DNA of 64,000 bases from Murimonas intestini (GTDB taxonomy: Bacteria > Bacillota > Clostridia > Lachnospirales > Lachnospiraceae): positions 150,180 to 214,179 of the forward strand of contig NZ_JANKBI010000008.1 of NCBI RefSeq assembly GCF_024622195.1. The letters run 5' to 3'. The translations under genes and the position numbers were made by a program. Of the stretch, positions 9,341 to 17,742 are shown one piece after another. The notes below the pieces were generated by a model. It did not search any database and was not told the origin of the DNA. It saw nothing but the letters and a program-made list of their open reading frames with translations. Numbering within the stretch: the first letter of the stretch is position 1; every line of letters starts with the position of its first letter.

Positions 9341-10234
9341 TTATGGGATGCACGGAGGTGTATACTTATTTACCCATACCGGGTCTTCTTGGGCGGTATA
9401 CTCATTGATCCGGCAGCCCATATAAAGATCATCAGAAAGTTCCAGGATTAATTTCTCTAATTCCAGCTTTTCCTTCCACTTATCCGGTATCTTATCATAG
9501 CCGCAGATTGCTCCTGCAATATTTCCTGCCACGGCGCCTGTTGAATCGCTGTCCCCACCATGGTTGACAGCTGCAATGACTGCCTTTGAAAAATCGTCCG
9601 GGTATCTCAGGCAGCAGTAGACGGCAATAGCAAGAGTCTCCTCAGCCACCCAGCCCTCTCCCAGCTCCCGTATATTCTCTATATCACTGCGGCTGTTGCC
9701 CGAAAAGTGCACAGCCTTATCAAGGACGTTATTCAGCCGCCGCAAATATGGCTCGCCGGGAAAAATGGATGCCATTGTATCCTTTGCCTCTATCACTATA
9801 TCCCGCAGGCTATCCCCATTTGTACATCCCCCTCTGAGTATCCTGCTGATCATGTGGACCAGAACTGCCGCTGAAATGTATCCCAGCGGATGCCCATGGG
9901 TGATGGCTGCCGCGCCGGCCCCGATCATGTCAGTCTCTTCTATGGGCTTTTCCCTGAAATACAGAGCCACCGGGGCCACCCGCATGTGCCCTCTGGTAAT
10001 ACCAAACAGGATGCCGTTCGCCGTAAACAGCGACATCTGTGTGTCATCTGAGATCAGGGCTTTGCCCGAAAGGCTGTCACAAGTATACTCTTTGATACCC
10101 TCTTCCCCATATTTATCTATGATCTGCCTGTATCCCATAAATTCTACAGGATATCCCAATGCATCCCCCACGGCTCCGCCGATCATGCATCCCCTTACCT
10201 TATCCTGTACTCTCTCACTTAACTTCTCTGCCAT
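9341..10234 (-). CDS. ADP-ribosylglycohydrolase family protein
   Basis: A 297-residue protein of the DraG/ARH superfamily, whose members use paired magnesium ions to cleave ADP-ribose or related N-glycosidic bonds. Visible signatures are G-D-A-L-G near residue 22, S-D-D-T-Q-M-S near 63, and N-H-G-G-D-S-D-S-T-G near 232, which supply the metal-binding aspartates and threonine. It is full length for the family and predicted to be cytoplasmic. It is the first gene in front of the YesM/YesN pair, on the same strand and only 52 bases away, so it is probably co-transcribed. The substrate is unclear: members in sugar operons have been suspected of acting on nucleosides or glycosides other than ADP-ribosylated protein. 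Confidence 0.92.
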   Translation of the reverse strand: MAEKLSERVQDKVRGCMIGGAVGDALGYPVEFMGYRQIIDKYGEEGIKEYTCDSLSGKALISDDTQMSLFTANGILFGITRGHMRVAPVALYFREKPIEETDMIGAGAAAITHGHPLGYISAAVLVHMISRILRGGCTNGDSLRDIVIEAKDTMASIFPGEPYLRRLNNVLDKAVHFSGNSRSDIENIRELGEGWVAEETLAIAVYCCLRYPDDFSKAVIAAVNHGGDSDSTGAVAGNIAGAICGYDKIPDKWKEKLELEKLILELSDDLYMGCRINEYTAQEDPVWVNKYTPPCIP

Positions 10235-10446
10235 TTTCAGCCCTCACCTTCATATGGATTCCTTATCCAGCCGGTCTATAATCTGTTTAGGTTCAATTCT
10301 GTTTGTTCAATCCACATATTGAGTCCATATATGACTCAAAATGACACGGCAGCTTTGCTTACTTTTATCCGGTTCCCGGAAAGTCTTGACCTCATGTCAG
10401 TCGGGAATATATGCCCGCCACTGCCGTTAAGCTTGTTTTTGGCGAT

Positions 10447-10782
10447 TCATCCCTCAACCTTTTCTTTTTCCTGAAGTCTTGGCAACAATCGTTTGATAGT
10501 TCTTAATGTGATTCCAGTAGCTTCTTGAAGCTGTTTTTGTGTTATTTTCGGATTACTCCGTATAGCATTTAGTACACTCTGCTCATCTTCCGACAGTAAA
10601 GCAGAAAGATTAGTCGCATCAGTCGCATGATTAGTCGCATCAGTCGCACTTTTAGTTTCTAAACCGATCCCCATATCAAAAGAGTATCTATCATCCAACA
10701 GCACTACAATACGAAATACATCGCCTTCCTGGAATACCGGGTCTTTTCCAGAATATTTCTGAAAAAGGATGCAAGCACCGTT
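10447..10782 (-). pseudogene. C-terminal fragment of an AlbA_2-type ATP-binding regulator
   Basis: An open frame continues upstream of a GTG at 10704 without a good start and can be read back to about 10782, where similarity to the family stops. The fragment has K-Y-S-G-K-D-P-V-F-Q-E-G-D-V-F-R-I-V, typical of the last part of Schlafen/AlbA_2 ATP-binding proteins, then a short A-T-D-A-T-N repeat and a winged-helix segment (I-T-Q-K-Q-L-Q-E-A-T-G-I-T). The N-terminal AlbA_2 and ATPase parts are missing. The break point abuts the 5' end of an IS110-family element, so insertion or deletion by that element probably removed the rest. It could still be expressed as an 85-residue DNA-binding protein, but no ribosome site supports that. 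Confidence 0.65.
10608..10649 (-). repeat. Two tandem 21-bp units inside a coding fragment
   Basis: A 21-bp unit beginning GATTAGTCGCATCAG is present twice with one terminal mismatch. It encodes the repeated A-T-D-A-T-N linker between the ATPase-side remnant and the winged helix. Linkers of short repeats (K-V-T-D in the similar fragment near 17.1 kb) are common at this place in the family. Confidence 0.8.
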
Positions 10783-10957
10783 ACAGACAATATGTAATGA
10801 CCCCCAATTGTAGCTACGTGGTTTTACCGGTATACTATGAGTTGGAAAACATCAAAGGTAACAGGAATTACCGCGTTCAAAAGGAGGTCATCAAATGAAT
10901 TATAGCACAGTTTACATAGGAATGGATGTACATAAAGAAAGTTTTTCTCTCTGCTGA
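10783..10957 (+). mobile_element. IS110-family 5' end remnant
   Basis: A GGAGG site precedes an ATG at 10895 and 20 codons ending in a TGA at 10955. The peptide contains Y-I-G-M-D-V-H-K-E-S-F-S-L-C, the characteristic N-terminus of IS110/IS1111 transposases, where the aspartate is the first acidic RuvC-like residue. Past the TGA the frame reads Y-T-Y-G and then loses similarity, so the element is broken after about 25 codons. The roughly 110 bases before the ATG correspond to the untranslated left end which in IS110 elements carries the bridge-RNA region. No right end was recognised nearby. Confidence 0.7.
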
Positions 10958-11041
10958 TACACATATGGTTACCGTTCACACGTCACCGTCCCACGACGTG
11001 TGAATAGCAACAAGGCGGCCTCTTGATACCCTGCCCTGGCT

Positions 11042-12010
11042 TTACCTCTGGAATATGTTTACTTTTACCTGGTACTCAGCTTTTCCGCCCGGCTCCAGGA
11101 ATTTCAGCATCCCTGTCTTTCGCATGATGTCACGCCCGTCAGGATAACAGTTTCCGCATTCCAGGCCAAGCACATAATCCCGGATGCCCATCATTTTCCA
11201 TTCTACAAATCCGTCCAGTTTTTCTGCATCAAAGGCAATCTCCAGTCCACAGCCCAGCTTCGGCTGATAAATAGATGCCCTGCCATCGGCATCCTTAAAT
11301 TTGTGATAATAGCATCTCTCCACATAGCCTGCCTGGGGTTTTTCCATCTTAAGGCAGTTTTCTATATCCCCGGCGGCATGTCCGTCCCGCGGCACTATTG
11401 ATTCTGCCGGTATTACCACCTCACTGTCCTCGTCCAGCAGCGGATAGCCCATATTCATATGATACAGGATCTCTATCGGTTCTTTTCGCGCCCCGGTGTT
11501 TTCTATGGTGTCTGTAATAACAAAGCTGTTTTCTTCAAGGCTGATGCGCAGTTCCCTGTTCAGGCGCAGTTTTCTGCCAAAAATCACCTCATCTTCCACA
11601 ACTGCCTTTATTACCAGGCAGCCCTCCTCCCTGGTCCAATATGAGTGCCCGGCCGGTGTATTGCCAATGGAACCATGCAGAGGCAGCTCCTCCCCTTCAT
11701 CCACGCAGGGAGTACCGACAGCCTGCAGGCCGCAGGTTGTCAAAAAACCGGCTGTAAAAGAATTCAGCCAGTTACTGCCAACAGAATCATAATATGCAGG
11801 AGCTACATAGCCGCACGGGGAAAAATAGCTCATATTGATTCCCTGGAAACGAAGGCGTGATATATCTGCTGCCCTGTCCAAAGACACTGTCAGTTCCAGT
11901 CCTTTTCCATTATTCACCTCAAGAAGGCGCATCCCATCGCCTCTGCCCCCTGACAGGCGGTGTTCCTCTATTCCATAAAGCTGTGACTCATTTCCTATAT
12001 AGGGGTTCAT
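11042..12010 (-). CDS. DUF4432 family aldose-epimerase-like protein
   Basis: A 322-residue cytoplasmic protein of the DUF4432 group, distant relatives of aldose 1-epimerase (mutarotase) with a beta-sandwich fold. Typical pieces are G-M-R-L-L-E-V-N-N-G-K-G-L near residue 26, L-D-R-A-A-D-I near 45 and L-P-L-H-G-S-I-G-N-T-P near 109, where the histidine is a candidate catalytic residue. GGGAGG precedes the start. It is the last gene of the isomerase-kinase-aldolase cassette, with 13 bases separating it from the kinase stop. It probably interconverts anomers of the sugar handled by the isomerase; this is inferred from family and context. Confidence 0.85.
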   Translation of the reverse strand: MNPYIGNESQLYGIEEHRLSGGRGDGMRLLEVNNGKGLELTVSLDRAADISRLRFQGINMSYFSPCGYVAPAYYDSVGSNWLNSFTAGFLTTCGLQAVGTPCVDEGEELPLHGSIGNTPAGHSYWTREEGCLVIKAVVEDEVIFGRKLRLNRELRISLEENSFVITDTIENTGARKEPIEILYHMNMGYPLLDEDSEVVIPAESIVPRDGHAAGDIENCLKMEKPQAGYVERCYYHKFKDADGRASIYQPKLGCGLEIAFDAEKLDGFVEWKMMGIRDYVLGLECGNCYPDGRDIMRKTGMLKFLEPGGKAEYQVKVNIFQR

Positions 12011-12023
12011 GTTTTTCCTCCCT

Positions 12024-13508
12024 TCACATTAATGGCCGTACCGCATGGTAGACATCGCGGTAACGTCTGTATACTTTTTCATATTTTTCATGCATTTTGG
12101 CCCTTGGAAGGTATACTTCCTTTTTTACCACCATTTTCTCTGCTGCATCCTTAAGACTTTTGAAACAGCCCGTGACGATCCCCGTCAGCATGGCGCTTCC
12201 TACGGTGCCTGCATCCATCGTCTCCAGAGTTGTAATCGGGATATTCAGCATGTCCGCCTTCATCTGTGTCCATTCTGCCGATCTGGCGCCGCCCCCGGCT
12301 GCATGCAGCATTTTAAAATCCACACAGGATTTTTTAAGGTATTCCATATTGACCATCATCTCGTAGCCTACGCCCTCCATGCAGGCACGGTAGATCTCCG
12401 CCGCGGAGGTATCTGCTGTCAGCCCAAGAATGGCTCCTTTGGAACTAGTATCCATGTATGGTGTGGCTGCCCCGGCAAAATGAGGAAGGACCAGTATACC
12501 TGTAGGGCTTTCTGCCTGCCGCTCCAGATAGGTGTTTGCTGAAATTCCCTCTTTTTCTGCCAGTTCTTTTTCCTTCTTGGCAATTGTATCCACGCACCAT
12601 TGGATCAGCGCGCCGCCAGTATAGGAAAAAGCATAACATACATATTTTCCGGGCACGACATAGGGTACCACTGCATAATTGCCTGCACTCATGGTTTCAA
12701 TCTCCGGAAGGCCATCACATATAGGTGTGATACACTCTACAGTCCCAGCCCCTTCCACAGCTATATCTGGATCAAATACACCCGCACCCACTGCCGCAGC
12801 GACCTGGTCATGGCTGATACTGACAATTACAGTATCCCCGGACAGACCCACAGCTGCCGCAATTTCTGATCTAATACTTCCCGCACTTGTCCCTGCAGGC
12901 ACTGTATCAGACAGCAGGGATCTGTCAATTTCCGCTGCCCTTAAAATCTCATCGCTCCATCTCAGATGCCGGATATCAAAAGCCATGGTGCGGCTTGCAA
13001 GAGAATAATCAATCTGGGCTCTGCCCGTGAGATGAAATACAACAAAATCCTCAATTAAAAACAGGTGGGAACCCTTAGCGTATATTTCCGGCTCGTGCCG
13101 TTTCAGCCACATCATTTTAGAAACACTGTACATCTCATGAGGGTTGACCCCGGTGATGGCGGCGATCCGCTTTTCCCCTAACTTTTCTTTCAGCTCTTTG
13201 CACTCCTTCGCTCCTCTCGGATCCGTATAAAGCATAGCCGGATACAGAGGGCTGCCCTTTTCATCTGTCAGGACAAATGTCTCACCAAAGCTGGTCACAC
13301 CAATGCCGGCAATATCAGGATGCAGGCTGCCCATTTCCTTCATGACCTTTTTCACACCTTTGAGGATACCGGCGGCATCGATCTCGTGGCCACTGACCTT
13401 TCTGGTTACCGGATAATCACAGTACGCTTTATCTAAATAATTTCCGTTCTCATCAAAAACTGTAAGTTTACATCCTGTTGTGCCAATATCCAGCCCTGCA
13501 ATTTTCAT
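12024..13508 (-). CDS. FGGY-family carbohydrate kinase
   Basis: A 494-residue sugar kinase. The N-terminal ATP-phosphate motif L-D-I-G-T-T-G-C-K-L is at residues 5-14, F-G-E-T-F lies near 75, and the C-terminal FGGY domain has A-A-G-G-G-A-R-S near 400 and D-A-G-T-V-G-S-A near 430. Length and motifs fit the xylulokinase/fuculokinase group. AAAGGAGG precedes the start. Its place between the isomerase and the epimerase-like gene, with an aldolase further upstream, predicts that it phosphorylates the ketose made by the isomerase. Fuculose, ribulose or xylulose are possible; the specificity cannot be read from the sequence. Confidence 0.93.
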   Translation of the reverse strand: MKIAGLDIGTTGCKLTVFDENGNYLDKAYCDYPVTRKVSGHEIDAAGILKGVKKVMKEMGSLHPDIAGIGVTSFGETFVLTDEKGSPLYPAMLYTDPRGAKECKELKEKLGEKRIAAITGVNPHEMYSVSKMMWLKRHEPEIYAKGSHLFLIEDFVVFHLTGRAQIDYSLASRTMAFDIRHLRWSDEILRAAEIDRSLLSDTVPAGTSAGSIRSEIAAAVGLSGDTVIVSISHDQVAAAVGAGVFDPDIAVEGAGTVECITPICDGLPEIETMSAGNYAVVPYVVPGKYVCYAFSYTGGALIQWCVDTIAKKEKELAEKEGISANTYLERQAESPTGILVLPHFAGAATPYMDTSSKGAILGLTADTSAAEIYRACMEGVGYEMMVNMEYLKKSCVDFKMLHAAGGGARSAEWTQMKADMLNIPITTLETMDAGTVGSAMLTGIVTGCFKSLKDAAEKMVVKKEVYLPRAKMHEKYEKVYRRYRDVYHAVRPLM

Positions 13509-13534
13509 TATTGTCCATACCTCCTTTTGACCTG

Positions 13535-13581
13535 CCTTTTTAAAAATGGCAACATACGAAAGTACGTCACCATTTTAAAGG
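13535..13581 (-). other. Stem-loop between isomerase and kinase genes
   Basis: AAAATGG and CCATTTT arms enclose a second partial stem (CGTAC/GTATG) in the 90-base gap. On the minus strand a short T/A run follows. A weak intercistronic attenuator or RNase-protection stem is the likely role. Confidence 0.4.
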
Positions 13582-13598
13582 TTAATTAAAACAAAATG

Positions 13599-15005
13599 TC
13601 AGCCATCAATATCAACCCACTCATAATTCAGATATGTAGTAAATGCCTCTTTCAGAATTTCCTTCATATGGCCTTCTCCAATTGCGGTGTGATGCTTAAA
13701 TCCTCCTCTTGTAAGCCTGACCAGCTTGTTCTGCAGGTCTGTAATCTTCGCAACGCCGCCGCACCCAAAGAACGCATCCTCTATGATATCGTCTGTAAAT
13801 TCTGCTTCACTTGCATAGACAAAAATTTTTCCATCCTTTGTCTGGCAGTTGGAGATAGTGACATCCATAGGTTTGATTCGTCCTTCGTTGCTTCCCCAGC
13901 CTGAGCCCGGATCACCCTTATCAAACATTTTATGATTCGTCACCGTTCCTCTGCCAGCCATCAGGGACTGTGCCACCGGCCCGCAGTGGAACAGTATGAC
14001 CTTGTCCTCTTCATCACCGTAATTGTTGTTCCAGTCCAGTACAGCAGTTGGAATTTCGCTTGCCAGGTTCATGGCCCGCATTACAATTGCCGAACACAAA
14101 TCAATCTCACAGGATGCAACAATGCCCCTGTCGTTTAATTCGCTTAAAAGTACACATGGACATACACGCAAATATGTTTCCATCTCATTCCAGCATCTTA
14201 AGGTAATGGCATCAAGCTGGTATCCATCAATATACTCGTCAATAACAACTGAAATCTTGGCCAAAGTGAATTTGTTCTCTCTGGGAACAAGTGAAAAATC
14301 TGTATAATTTTCCAGCCTTTCTGCCTTTGCCAGGACAGCCGGGTCATCATCTTGTTTTGCCTTTACTTTTTCAAACAATTCGGACAGATCAAAAGATTCT
14401 ACTGTAATCCCATATTTCTGCATGGCGATCTCATCAAAGCGCACTGTCTTAAATGCGGTAGTCCTGGCTCCGATGCACCCGATGGAAAATCTTTTCATCC
14501 CGTTTACCACACGGCAGACAGCTGCAAAATCCCTCAGATTTTCAGCAAATTTCGGTGACAGCGGATGCACGACATGCGGCTTTAGTACAGTAAACGGTAC
14601 TCCATACTGGGTAAACACATCTGTCACAGAAAACTTACCGCAGAAGGCGTCACGCCTGTGATTAAAATCCATTTTACCGATCTCATCCGGATATGCCTGT
14701 AGCAGGACCGGCACGTTTGCATCTTTCAAGGCCTCAATAGCTCCGTTTTCGTCTGCAAAAATAGGCATGGAGAAGATCACGCCGTCATAATCTCCGTCAT
14801 GCTCCTTCAGCCACTGTGCATACAATTTCCCTTCTGCACGTGTCTCAACCCCGCCGTAGCGGGTCGCATTTTCATCCATAATAATATAATCATATCCTGC
14901 TTCTGTTACTGCCTTTACCATGTCCGCGCGGGCCCCGTAGATCAATTCTCCCGGCATAAAGCCGCGGTTACAGAAACACAGCGCAAATGTCATTTTTTTA
15001 CCCAT
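13599..15005 (-). CDS. L-fucose/L-arabinose isomerase family protein
   Basis: A 468-residue cytoplasmic aldose-ketose isomerase of the fucose/arabinose isomerase superfamily, shorter than classical FucI (about 590 residues). The N-terminal Rossmann-like part has G-A-R-A-D-M and F-S-M-P-I-F, and the C-terminus has R-G-G-F-K-H-H-T-A-I-G-E-G-H near 440-453, resembling the C-terminal catalytic histidines of arabinose isomerases. AGGAGG stands before the start. It lies between the aldolase and kinase genes on the minus strand. With neighbouring fucosidases, L-fucose is a reasonable substrate, but D-arabinose, L-arabinose or a rarer sugar are equally compatible with the fold. Confidence 0.88.
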   Translation of the reverse strand: MGKKMTFALCFCNRGFMPGELIYGARADMVKAVTEAGYDYIIMDENATRYGGVETRAEGKLYAQWLKEHDGDYDGVIFSMPIFADENGAIEALKDANVPVLLQAYPDEIGKMDFNHRRDAFCGKFSVTDVFTQYGVPFTVLKPHVVHPLSPKFAENLRDFAAVCRVVNGMKRFSIGCIGARTTAFKTVRFDEIAMQKYGITVESFDLSELFEKVKAKQDDDPAVLAKAERLENYTDFSLVPRENKFTLAKISVVIDEYIDGYQLDAITLRCWNEMETYLRVCPCVLLSELNDRGIVASCEIDLCSAIVMRAMNLASEIPTAVLDWNNNYGDEEDKVILFHCGPVAQSLMAGRGTVTNHKMFDKGDPGSGWGSNEGRIKPMDVTISNCQTKDGKIFVYASEAEFTDDIIEDAFFGCGGVAKITDLQNKLVRLTRGGFKHHTAIGEGHMKEILKEAFTTYLNYEWVDIDG

Positions 15006-15020
15006 AATAAATACCTCCTG

Positions 15021-15947
15021 CTATTTTAGATCACTGAAAATTTTCAGGGCATCAAGTACGTTCTTCTTCATCGCTTCCATGCCCCATTTTACAATATCAT
15101 GGTAGTACACCGGCTGCTGTTCATTTTTCGCCACTAATGCATAATACATGATGTACTCCTTATTCCCCTGCCTTATTTCCTGTGCATTCATATGAAACTG
15201 CTTCTCAATCTTCTGCCCGCCGGCCTTTGCCATATAAGTGTAATAATTAATCTTGCGGATTCCCTTTTTGATCACAGTCCGGTAATCTTCTTCACTGACT
15301 CCGCTTCCGCCGTGCATCACCAGAGGGACGTGGACTCGTTTCTTTACTTCATCCAGTACCTGCATGTCCAGTTTTGGTTTTGTCAGATACAAGCCGTGGG
15401 CTGTGCCAAAGGAACATGCCAGGGCATCTATCCCTGTTTCCCTTACAAACCGGCAGGCGTCCTCCGGATCCGTGTATACCTGCTTTGGGTCGTCCTCTCC
15501 TGTCTTTGAAGGACTGTAGCCAAGTTCACGTTTGCCCAGTGTACCGATTTCCGCCTCTATGGATGCTCCCAGTTTATGTGCCATAGCTGCGGCGATCGAG
15601 GTATTTGCCACATTCTCTTCATATGGCAGGGCAGAACCGTCATACATGACAGAGGTAAATCCAAGTTCCAGGGCCTTGTTCAGATAACTGAGGCTTTCCC
15701 CGTGATCCAGGTGCACACATACCGGAACCTTTGAATCCCTTGCACACTGAAGCATCACTTTGCCAATTACGTGAATCGGGCTCAATGTCTCATGTACTTC
15801 AGCGTGCATGATGATCACCGGTACATCCAGCTCCTCCGCCGCGCCGATAACAGCCTGGATGCTTTCCAGATTTGGCGTATTAAAGGATCCCACAGCTATC
15901 TTTCTTGCTTCTGCAATTTTTAAAATCTGTTCCAGGTTTACTAACAT
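15021..15947 (-). CDS. Class II fructose-bisphosphate-type aldolase (GatY/KbaY/FbaA family)
   Basis: A 308-residue zinc-dependent aldolase. Motifs are H-L-D-H-G-E-S near residues 81-87 (catalytic aspartate and first zinc histidine), A-H-G-L-Y with the second zinc histidine near 180, and H-G-G-S-G near 212 (third zinc histidine and phosphate loop). It is the promoter-proximal gene of the cassette, divergent from the PocR/AraC regulator, with an AGGAGGAG ribosome site. In this context it probably cleaves the ketose phosphate made by the kinase to dihydroxyacetone phosphate and an aldehyde. Classical fuculose-1-phosphate aldolase is from an unrelated class II fold, so this would be a non-orthologous replacement if the substrate is fucose. 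Confidence 0.92.
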   Translation of the reverse strand: MLVNLEQILKIAEARKIAVGSFNTPNLESIQAVIGAAEELDVPVIIMHAEVHETLSPIHVIGKVMLQCARDSKVPVCVHLDHGESLSYLNKALELGFTSVMYDGSALPYEENVANTSIAAAMAHKLGASIEAEIGTLGKRELGYSPSKTGEDDPKQVYTDPEDACRFVRETGIDALACSFGTAHGLYLTKPKLDMQVLDEVKKRVHVPLVMHGGSGVSEEDYRTVIKKGIRKINYYTYMAKAGGQKIEKQFHMNAQEIRQGNKEYIMYYALVAKNEQQPVYYHDIVKWGMEAMKKNVLDALKIFSDLK

Positions 15948-16109
15948 CGTTCTCCTCCTGTTCTTTACTGCTATTTACTGCTTTTTTTGTTTCTTCTTTT
16001 TATTATAAATTTTTCATGTTGTAAGGAATAGTCAATTGCATCTTAAAAACTGTAAAATCGTCCAAATATATTTTTTATATGTTATACTGTAATTTATCAG
16101 CAGAACATT

Positions 16110-16136
16110 GTGACTGTGAAGGTACTGCACAGTTAC
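16110..16136 (-). repeat. Partial copy of the 132-bp hairpin repeat
   Basis: In inverse orientation this segment matches the GTAACTGTTCAG...ACAGTTAC end-hairpin of the repeat with two mismatches visible. It lies 30 bases before the PocR/AraC regulator start and so falls in its leader or promoter. Confidence 0.6.
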
Positions 16137-16165
16137 AGAATATTTAAATCTGGGGGAATCTGTCC

Positions 16166-16987
16166 ATGAGACTGGAATTTAATGAAGAGCATCTTTTAAA
16201 ACTGATGAAAGACTTTTATATATTAACAAATATCCGCATTGTCCTGTTTGACGATGAATTCAGGGAAGTCCTGTCTTATCCATATACGGACTGTCCTTTC
16301 TGTAAAATGATGAAGCAGCATCCCGCTGCCGGCGCCCTCTGTAAGGAAAGCGATACTCATTCCTTCCGGCAGAGCCGTGCAGATAAACAGCTTCTGATCT
16401 ACCACTGTCATGCAGGCCTTATAGAAGCCACCATTCCTCTGGTGGACAATCACGCTGTCATTGGATATCTGATGTTCGGCCAGATTTCCGATGCAGAGTC
16501 GCTCCATGACCTGGAACAGATGCTTCTCGGTGTGCTTAAAAAACATCAGCTCCCGGCAGTAAAAGACTGCTGCAGGGATATTCCTTTAAAAACAAATGAA
16601 GAAATCGAGGCTGCCGCGAAGATCATGGAGGCCTGTACCTTTTACGTATTATATGATGAAGCAATCGCTCTGCGGCGTCAGAATTTCGTCAATAATCTGC
16701 AGACCTATCTCCGCTCACATCTGCAGGAAAACCTTACCGCAGAGGCCATTGCCGACAGCCTGAATATCAGCCGCAGCAAGCTGTATCTGGCCTGTGATAA
16801 AAATCTCGGAATGGGGATCGCAGAATATGTCAGGCTCCTGCGCATTGATGAGGCAAGACGGCTATTAAAGGAAACTGATTACAGCATAACCCGGATAGCC
16901 AATATGACAGGCTTTGCAGATTATAATTATTTCTGCCGTGTCTTTAAAAAAATGACAGGTGTTTCCGCGAAAAAATACAGGTCTTAA
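16166..16987 (+). CDS. AraC-family regulator with PocR sensory domain
   Basis: A 273-residue one-component regulator. Residues 1 to about 160 form a PocR-type ligand-binding domain with several cysteines (C-P-F-C-K near residue 41 and a further C near 55). The C-terminal 100 residues are an AraC DNA-binding domain with two helix-turn-helices, ending S-Y-F/N-Y-F-C-R-V-F-K-K-M. It is the only plus-strand regulator here that diverges from an operon: the aldolase-isomerase-kinase-DUF4432 genes start 218 bases away on the other strand. Control of that operon by its sugar or intermediate is the natural inference. Confidence 0.9.
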   Translation: MRLEFNEEHLLKLMKDFYILTNIRIVLFDDEFREVLSYPYTDCPFCKMMKQHPAAGALCKESDTHSFRQSRADKQLLIYHCHAGLIEATIPLVDNHAVIGYLMFGQISDAESLHDLEQMLLGVLKKHQLPAVKDCCRDIPLKTNEEIEAAAKIMEACTFYVLYDEAIALRRQNFVNNLQTYLRSHLQENLTAEAIADSLNISRSKLYLACDKNLGMGIAEYVRLLRIDEARRLLKETDYSITRIANMTGFADYNYFCRVFKKMTGVSAKKYRS

Positions 16988-17049
16988 GAATCGGCACTGT
17001 TTCAAGGACAGCCGCACGATCATTCTTCCCGGCATGTGGCTGCCACCGT

Positions 17050-17361
17050 ATGTGCAACCTCAGACGAGCCGAAAGATGTGCTTATGGAAAAGCTGCACCG
17101 GAGAATCGTATTATTCGTTCTGTCACCCGTAAGGTGACAGATAAAGTGACAGAAAAAGTAACAGATAATTTGGATGAAAAATCCATTCATATTTTGGCTC
17201 TTATTTCCGAAGACCCTGCATATACTTCTACGGCGATGGCTGAAAAATTATTGGTGAGCAGAAAAACTGTATCACAACGATTGAAAGAATTGAAGGAAAA
17301 AGGTATTATCGAACGCATTGGCTCTGATAGAAAAGGCTATTGGAAGATAAACAACGAATAA
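17050..17361 (+). pseudogene. C-terminal winged-helix fragment of an AlbA_2-type protein
   Basis: The recognisable part starts near 17110 with S-V-T-R-K-V-T-D-K-V-T-E, the lysine-rich linker found near the end of AlbA_2/RecG-like ATP-binding regulators, followed by a winged helix (A-M-A-E-K-L-L-V-S-R-K-T-V-S-Q-R). The 20 codons before it show no family similarity and the ATG at 17050 lacks a ribosome site. Only the last tenth or fifth of a normal protein is present, so it is most likely debris, although a free 80-residue DNA-binding domain is possible. A related but not identical fragment lies at 10.45-10.78 kb, on the other side of the sugar cassette. Confidence 0.6.
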
Positions 17362-17374
17362 CATGCGACAAAAT

Positions 17375-17409
17375 GCCCCCACAGCTTACTACCAGGTAGC
17401 TGCGGGGGC
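17375..17409 (-). terminator. Strong stem-loop terminator
   Basis: GCCCCCACAGCT pairs with AGCTGCGGGGGC with one mismatch. On the minus strand the stem is followed by ATTTTGTC, fitting a terminator for the GH20-GH29 transcript; on the plus strand it closes the winged-helix fragment, with a poorer T-run. Confidence 0.7.
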
Positions 17410-17476
17410 ATTAATCATACATATCAATATGGCACAGTAATTATTAATCAACCAGAGAATACATATGAACAGAGAA

Positions 17477-17742
17477 TTACCCTTTCACGCCTCCGGCCGT
17501 CAGACCTTCGATGAAATATTTCTGTGTAAACAAAAACAGCACATACAGCGGAATTGTAATCACGCAGATTACCGCCGCGGTTGCCCCCCAGTCTGTGGAA
17601 TACAGTCCCTTGAAGTTCAAAAGACCGAGCAATGATCTTCGCCATGGTTGTCATCTCTGACGCTCCGTCAATTCTGGAAGACTCAATCAGCTCCAGGGGG
17701 ATGGTCTTAAAGAAATTTGTCAGGATCAGAATGGTTCCCTGC
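17477..17742 (-). pseudogene. Deleted and frameshifted MalG-type permease remnant
   Basis: Two reading frames together give the C-terminal part of a sugar permease: L-I-L-T-N-F-F-K-T-I-P-L-E-L-I, then the EAA loop S-S-R-I-D-G-A-S-E, and after a frame change L-G-L-L-N-F-K-G-L-Y-S-T and the tail G-L-T-A-G-G-V-K-G-stop. The stretch between loop and last membrane segments is too short, so there is an internal deletion with a frameshift at about 17630. It begins directly after the GH29 stop codon. A second importer once lay here; the functional one of this module is at 21.2-24.9 kb. Confidence 0.75.

Noticed and set aside
10608..10649. Tandem repeat considered as a minimal CRISPR array
   Set aside because: The two units are directly adjacent without spacers and encode a protein linker; no cas genes are present.
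17448..17654. A 68-codon minus-strand frame as a small gene
   Set aside because: The frame mixes correct permease codons with out-of-frame sequence after a deletion; it is part of the permease remnant.
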